14,417 nt of DNA from positions 1-14,417 of the forward strand of contig VFKQ01000227.1 in NCBI GenBank assembly GCA_009885445.1, given 5' to 3'. The DNA is from Anaerolineaceae bacterium (GTDB lineage: Bacteria > Chloroflexota > Anaerolineae > Anaerolineales > Villigracilaceae). Position 1 is the stretch's first letter. Every line of letters begins with the position of its first letter. Under the pieces are notes generated by a model that had not been told where the DNA came from, did not search any database, and saw nothing but the letters and a program-made list of their open reading frames with translations. The position numbers and the translations under genes were made by a program. Below, one piece after another: positions 11,521 through 14,417 of this stretch.

Positions 11521-12702
11521 ATGACAACGCGCCGCGCCCCGAGCAAAATGATTCCGCGCGCCTTTCCGGGTATTAAACCCGCCGAGGTGGAGGAATTGAT
11601 TTCAAATTGTGAAGTGAAGTCTTATGCCGCTGGGGCGGTGTTGTGCCGCGAGAACGGGCTGGAGAGCACCTTTTACATGATTTTGGAGGGGGAGGTGCAG
11701 GTGACCAAGCTGATCAACGCGACTGAGATGCGTTTATTGAAGACGCTTTACCCGGGCGATTTTTTTGGTGAGATGGCGCTGATTCACAACTCGCCGCGGG
11801 CGGCCACGGTGACCGCGATGAATCAGGTGGTGGTGCTTGAGCTGGACAAACGCGGCTTTGACCGCGTGCTGGAACGTTCGAGCAGTGTGGCTATGGCCAT
11901 GGTGCGCGAGATCAGCAGTCGCTTGCGCGAGAACGACGAGATGGCGATTGAAGATTTGCGCATCCGCGCGAGTGAGCTGGCGCAGGCCTATCAGAAACTG
12001 GCCGAGCAGGATCTGGCGCGCCGTGAATTTTTAACCAACATCGCCCACGAATTGCGCACCCCGCTGATGACGGCCAGCGGCTATTTGAAATTGTTGCAAA
12101 AAGGCGCCATCACTGGCGAGCAATTGGGCACAGCGGTAGACACGGTGGAGCGCAATGTGGAACACATTGTGGCGCTGGTGAACGATATTCTCTTTTTGCA
12201 GGAAATGGACCTGGTGCTTTCAGAGTTCCAGGCGCTAGACCTGGGTCAAATATGTCGCAACGTGGTGGATAAATACAAGCACACAGCCGCAGATCAAAAT
12301 GTTTCGCTTAGCCTGCGCGGAGATGACAGCAAATTGTCTTTGCCCGGCGATGCGCGTTCACTGGAGCGCGCGCTTTCGGCGCTGGTGGATAATGCCATCA
12401 AATTCAGTCCGCGCGGAGGGGATGTGGAGGTGCGTTTGGCCGCAGAAAACGGAGATGTGCATCTAAGCGTGCAAGATCACGGCATCGGGATCTCGGCGGA
12501 TATTCGTCCACAAATCTTTGACCGCTTCTATCATCTTGAGCGCCACGGTGGCGAATTGTTTAGTGGGCTGGGGCTGGGGCTGTCGATTGCGAAACAAGTC
12601 ATCGAACAGCATCACGGAAAGCTGGAAGTGGAAAGTGAAGTTGGGCGCGGCAGTATCTTCCAAATGGTTTTTAAAGGGGCGGGGGCGGGCATCGGTCAGT
12701 AA
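11521..12702 (+). CDS. Cyclic-nucleotide-binding sensor histidine kinase
   Basis: A 393-aa soluble signalling protein. Residues about 14-135 are a CRP/cNMP-binding domain with an intact phosphate-binding cassette FFGEMALIHNSPRAATV (81-97; E84 and R93 are the residues that contact the cyclic phosphate and ribose). A helical linker (136-165) leads to the HisKA domain with REFLTNIAHELRTPL, phosphoacceptor H176. The HATPase domain has N-box LVDNAIKFSP (N291), G1 DHGIGI (319-324), F-box FDRFYHL and G2 GLGLGLS (349-355). There are no membrane segments. No response regulator gene is near, so its partner is elsewhere. The cassette suggests it responds to cAMP or cGMP, or a related ligand. Start chosen from the -10 box 6 nt upstream. 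Confidence 0.93.
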   Translation: MTTRRAPSKMIPRAFPGIKPAEVEELISNCEVKSYAAGAVLCRENGLESTFYMILEGEVQVTKLINATEMRLLKTLYPGDFFGEMALIHNSPRAATVTAMNQVVVLELDKRGFDRVLERSSSVAMAMVREISSRLRENDEMAIEDLRIRASELAQAYQKLAEQDLARREFLTNIAHELRTPLMTASGYLKLLQKGAITGEQLGTAVDTVERNVEHIVALVNDILFLQEMDLVLSEFQALDLGQICRNVVDKYKHTAADQNVSLSLRGDDSKLSLPGDARSLERALSALVDNAIKFSPRGGDVEVRLAAENGDVHLSVQDHGIGISADIRPQIFDRFYHLERHGGELFSGLGLGLSIAKQVIEQHHGKLEVESEVGRGSIFQMVFKGAGAGIGQ

Positions 12703-12963
12703 CTCTTATCCGTCGCTAAGGCGCCGCCACGTGCGCCGTTATTTAAGTGGGGAAAATCAGTTTATAATCCGCTTTCTCTACCGCACAAAATTCCAAAATC
12801 TAGCCGCCAGCCCGCTAAGGCAGGTGCCAGGGAGAAAATCTTTAAAACTTGGCGTTCTTTCCCGCAGAACATTGGGACGATGTGCGCTTTTGGCGGTAAA
12901 AAATGTCATGTATGGTAGAGAAATTCGCTTAAAATTTTGGTGCCAAACAAGGAGATTTAAATC
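12703..12963 (+). other. Gap of 261 bases before the lipoprotein gene; possible promoter and leader
   Basis: No credible ORF. A perfect TATAAT at 12763-12768 could start a leader of roughly 190 nt; a second weaker box, taaaat (12930-12935), would give one of about 22 nt. The word cgctaaggc occurs twice (about 12713 and 12812). Small self-complementary segments exist, for example gttct...agaac around 12863-12880. I do not recognise a known riboswitch class. Confidence 0.4.
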
Positions 12964-13755
12964 ATGAAGCAAGCTTTTCGAGTATTCGCTGGCGCGAGCA
13001 TTGCAGTACTTACCCTGACTGCCTGTGCGAAAACCACTCCGACCGGCGCCCCGCTTTTGCCGGGCCAGACGCCGACAGTGGTATTGCCCAGCGCCGCGCC
13101 GAACGCCCCGTGCAACAACGAATATTTTCCAGCGCGCAAGGGTGCAACGTGGACTTACGCCAGTTCGGGAAGCCCATCTGGCGCGTTTAGTTTCCGCAAA
13201 GGCATCGACGAAGTTCGCCCAGATCAGTTTTCAGTAGGCGTCAACGTGAACGGAAAAACCATCCACGAAACATGGCTATGCCAGCCCGAAGGATTGGTTG
13301 CGCAAAGCATGGTGCTCATGGATGCCGCCAGCCTGCTTGCGCTGGACAAGTTCAGCGAATTGCAAGTCACGAACGTTAGCGGATTGAACATGCCGCCGGA
13401 CATTACCGCCGGTGCAAGTTGGAGCATTTCTTATGATGTGCAAGGCGCTGAGAAAGACCAGACCGGAGCGGTCATCGCGACCATGACCGGCCAGGTGATT
13501 ATTTCCTACACCGCCACCGGCAAGGAAAGTGTCACCGTCCCGGCTGGCAGTTTTGAGGCCATGGCTGTTTCTGTGAGCAGTGTTATTAATTTCAGCGTTG
13601 TGCAGGCTGGCGGCACCAGCAACATCAGCGTCAACAGCGACTATATCGCCTGGTTCGCTGCGGGCGTTGGCTGGGTCAAATCTTCGGGAACCGGCACGCT
13701 GGGGAGCTCAGAATATTTCGAGACCATCGAGTTGCAAGCCTTCAGCATCCCCTAA
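12964..13755 (+). CDS. Hypothetical lipoprotein
   Basis: A 263-aa exported lipoprotein with signal peptide MKQAFRVFAGASIAVLTLTAC (lipobox LTAC, C21) and a Pro/Thr linker. The mature part is rich in Ser, Thr, Gly and Val and looks beta-stranded. It starts NEYFPARKGATWTYAS and later has GKESVTVPAGSFEAMAVSV and YIAWFAAGVGWVKSSG, a layout (ATW.Y...V.VPAG.F.A...W.a.GVG.V) shared with secreted proteins often compared with DUF3108-type domains. No catalytic motif is seen, so a structural or binding role on the cell surface is likeliest. AAGGAGA lies 9 nt before the ATG. Its stop codon runs into the next terminator palindrome. Confidence 0.85.
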   Translation: MKQAFRVFAGASIAVLTLTACAKTTPTGAPLLPGQTPTVVLPSAAPNAPCNNEYFPARKGATWTYASSGSPSGAFSFRKGIDEVRPDQFSVGVNVNGKTIHETWLCQPEGLVAQSMVLMDAASLLALDKFSELQVTNVSGLNMPPDITAGASWSISYDVQGAEKDQTGAVIATMTGQVIISYTATGKESVTVPAGSFEAMAVSVSSVINFSVVQAGGTSNISVNSDYIAWFAAGVGWVKSSGTGTLGSSEYFETIELQAFSIP

Positions 13756-13792
13756 AAAAACGGGGGCGAGAAATTTCTCGCCCCCGTTTTTT
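13755..13792. terminator. Perfect 38-bp palindrome, bidirectional intrinsic terminator
   Basis: Two exact 19-base arms (13755-13773 and 13774-13792), A6-cgggggcgag-aaa against ttt-ctcgcccccg-T6, give a GC-rich hairpin with a T6 tail on both strands. It overlaps the TAA of the lipoprotein gene on the left and the TAA of the convergent Nudix gene on the right. The core gcgagaaatttctcgc (13766-13781) belongs with two other 16-mers in the window. Confidence 0.93.
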
Positions 13793-14291
13793 ATTTTGTA
13801 AACACCACGCGCAATTTTTCCTGCGCGTCATAATAAGAACGTGCGCTAAAGGGTGACTCAAATTCAGACATGCCGCGCAGACGATTCAACAGCACCGCCA
13901 CATCTTCCACAAGCGGATAATTATTGAGCAGCGACAGGGGCATCCACTCAGCCTGCCCCTCTGCCGAGGGGCTCGGCTCGCCCGATTCGGATTCGCCGCG
14001 AAAGACAAACAAGCAGACTCCTGTCCGCCCGCCCGCGTCGACGATCACTGTCCCCGCGAGCCGCAACGCGGACCTCAGGCCGGTCTCCTCGAATAACTCG
14101 CGATTCGCCGCCGTGAGCGCATCCTCGCCCTGCTCGATGTGTCCGCCCACGCCGTTGTACTTCCCGGCCCACAGACGTTTCGTGGGCGCGCCCTTCAACA
14201 GCAAAACGGACTCCCCGCGCGTCAAAAAAATCAACACGCGGGGGATGACGGTGAAACGGTCGGGGGTGATACCCTGGTCTGATTGAGGCAT
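13791..14291 (-). CDS. Nudix hydrolase (MutT-like)
   Basis: A 166-aa hydrolase of nucleoside diphosphate-linked compounds. The Nudix box is complete: G50-x5-E56-x7-R64-E65-L-F-E68-E69-T-G71-L (GGHIEQGE at its start, RELFEETGL at its end), binding the catalytic Mg2+. The preceding LWAGKYNGVGGHIE segment is typical of MutT/8-oxo-dGTP diphosphatase-like members, so nucleotide-pool cleaning is a reasonable but unproven role. The C-terminus (SFARS-like region to VFTK) is family-variable. GGAA lies about 7 nt before the ATG. It shares its terminator with the convergent lipoprotein and follows another minus-strand gene by 40 nt. Confidence 0.92.
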   Translation of the reverse strand: MPQSDQGITPDRFTVIPRVLIFLTRGESVLLLKGAPTKRLWAGKYNGVGGHIEQGEDALTAANRELFEETGLRSALRLAGTVIVDAGGRTGVCLFVFRGESESGEPSPSAEGQAEWMPLSLLNNYPLVEDVAVLLNRLRGMSEFESPFSARSYYDAQEKLRVVFTK

Positions 14292-14331
14292 GGGATATTT
14301 CCATTCAAGTTGATACTATAATCGTAACTGC

Positions 14332-14415
14332 TCACACAAAATCTGATTGAAGCAAAAAAGGTAATACAGGCGTGCCAATCAACTGCGTCAATTTTTGAAA
14401 GGCGTTCTCGCCGTT
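14332..14415 (-). CDS. C-terminal fragment of an unidentified protein running off the window
   Basis: On the minus strand one frame is open from the window edge to a TGA at 14332-14334, giving 27 residues (NGENAFQKLTQLIGTPVLP then FLLQSDFV). The composition looks like a real protein end and its strand and 40-nt distance fit a gene upstream of the Nudix gene. Another minus-strand frame also stays open through this short stretch, so the call is tentative. A possible -10, TATAGT (14320-14315), lies between the two genes. Confidence 0.4.
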   Translation of the reverse strand, partial: NGENAFQKLTQLIGTPVLPFLLQSDFV

Positions 14416-14417
14416 GC

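Noticed and set aside
12763..12963. Known riboswitch upstream of the lipoprotein
   Set aside because: I looked for familiar conserved cores (c-di-GMP, ZTP, fluoride, SAM types) and found none convincing by eye.

Overview
The window looks like a piece of a bacterial chromosome of moderate to high GC, most likely from the Chloroflexota (Anaerolineae-like). That placement is an inference from the style of several proteins (short zinc-ribbon/DUF3592-type proteins, lipoproteins with Pro/Thr/Ala linkers, stand-alone rplS, scpA and moaC) and from the many short intergenic repeats. There is no rRNA, tRNA, CRISPR array, IS transposase or prophage module here. Almost all space is explained by about 18 protein genes, and every intergenic gap is under 300 bases.

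Layout. 1-939: the tail of a biotin carboxyl-carrier protein or domain, then a zinc-ribbon membrane protein. 940-1164: a gap with a perfect 17-bp inverted repeat. 1165-3688: four plus-strand genes: a conserved 89-aa protein, a DUF1272 cysteine-rich protein, a small unknown protein and a PhoD-like metallophosphoesterase. 3678-6240 (minus): murI (glutamate racemase), an AT-richer HNH nuclease, a class I glutamine amidotransferase of the peptidase C26 type, and rplS (ribosomal protein L19). 6448-7038 (minus): a haem-oxygenase-fold protein resembling chlamydial CADD, a self-sacrificing para-aminobenzoate (pABA) synthase. 7213-9038 (plus): a VanZ-like membrane protein overlapping a Tat-exported flavin amine oxidase. 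9128-9892 (minus) and 9991-10467 (plus): scpA and moaC, divergent around a large hairpin. 10490-11461 (minus): a phosphoesterase lipoprotein. 11521-12702 (plus): a cyclic-nucleotide-binding sensor histidine kinase. 12964-13755 (plus): a lipoprotein. 13791-14291 (minus): a Nudix hydrolase, with the last 27 codons of a further minus-strand gene at the right edge.

The genes are mostly independent housekeeping and envelope functions rather than one pathway: cell wall precursor (murI), translation (rplS), chromosome condensation (scpA), molybdenum cofactor (moaC), possibly folate precursor (CADD-like), and extracytoplasmic phosphate or amine metabolism. The plausible transcription units are 1575-3688, HNH-murI, and VanZ-amine oxidase (ATGA overlap).

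The least expected signals are: (1) the CADD-like protein, which keeps the residues equivalent to the sacrificial Tyr and the Lys of the chlamydial enzyme; (2) three copies of a 16-nt palindrome that differ by compensatory base changes, placed between genes; (3) -10 boxes lying exactly 6 nt upstream of ATG at moaC and the histidine kinase, implying leaderless mRNAs; and (4) a dense set of unrelated small intergenic repeats. All family assignments were made by reading the translated sequence, without database searches.
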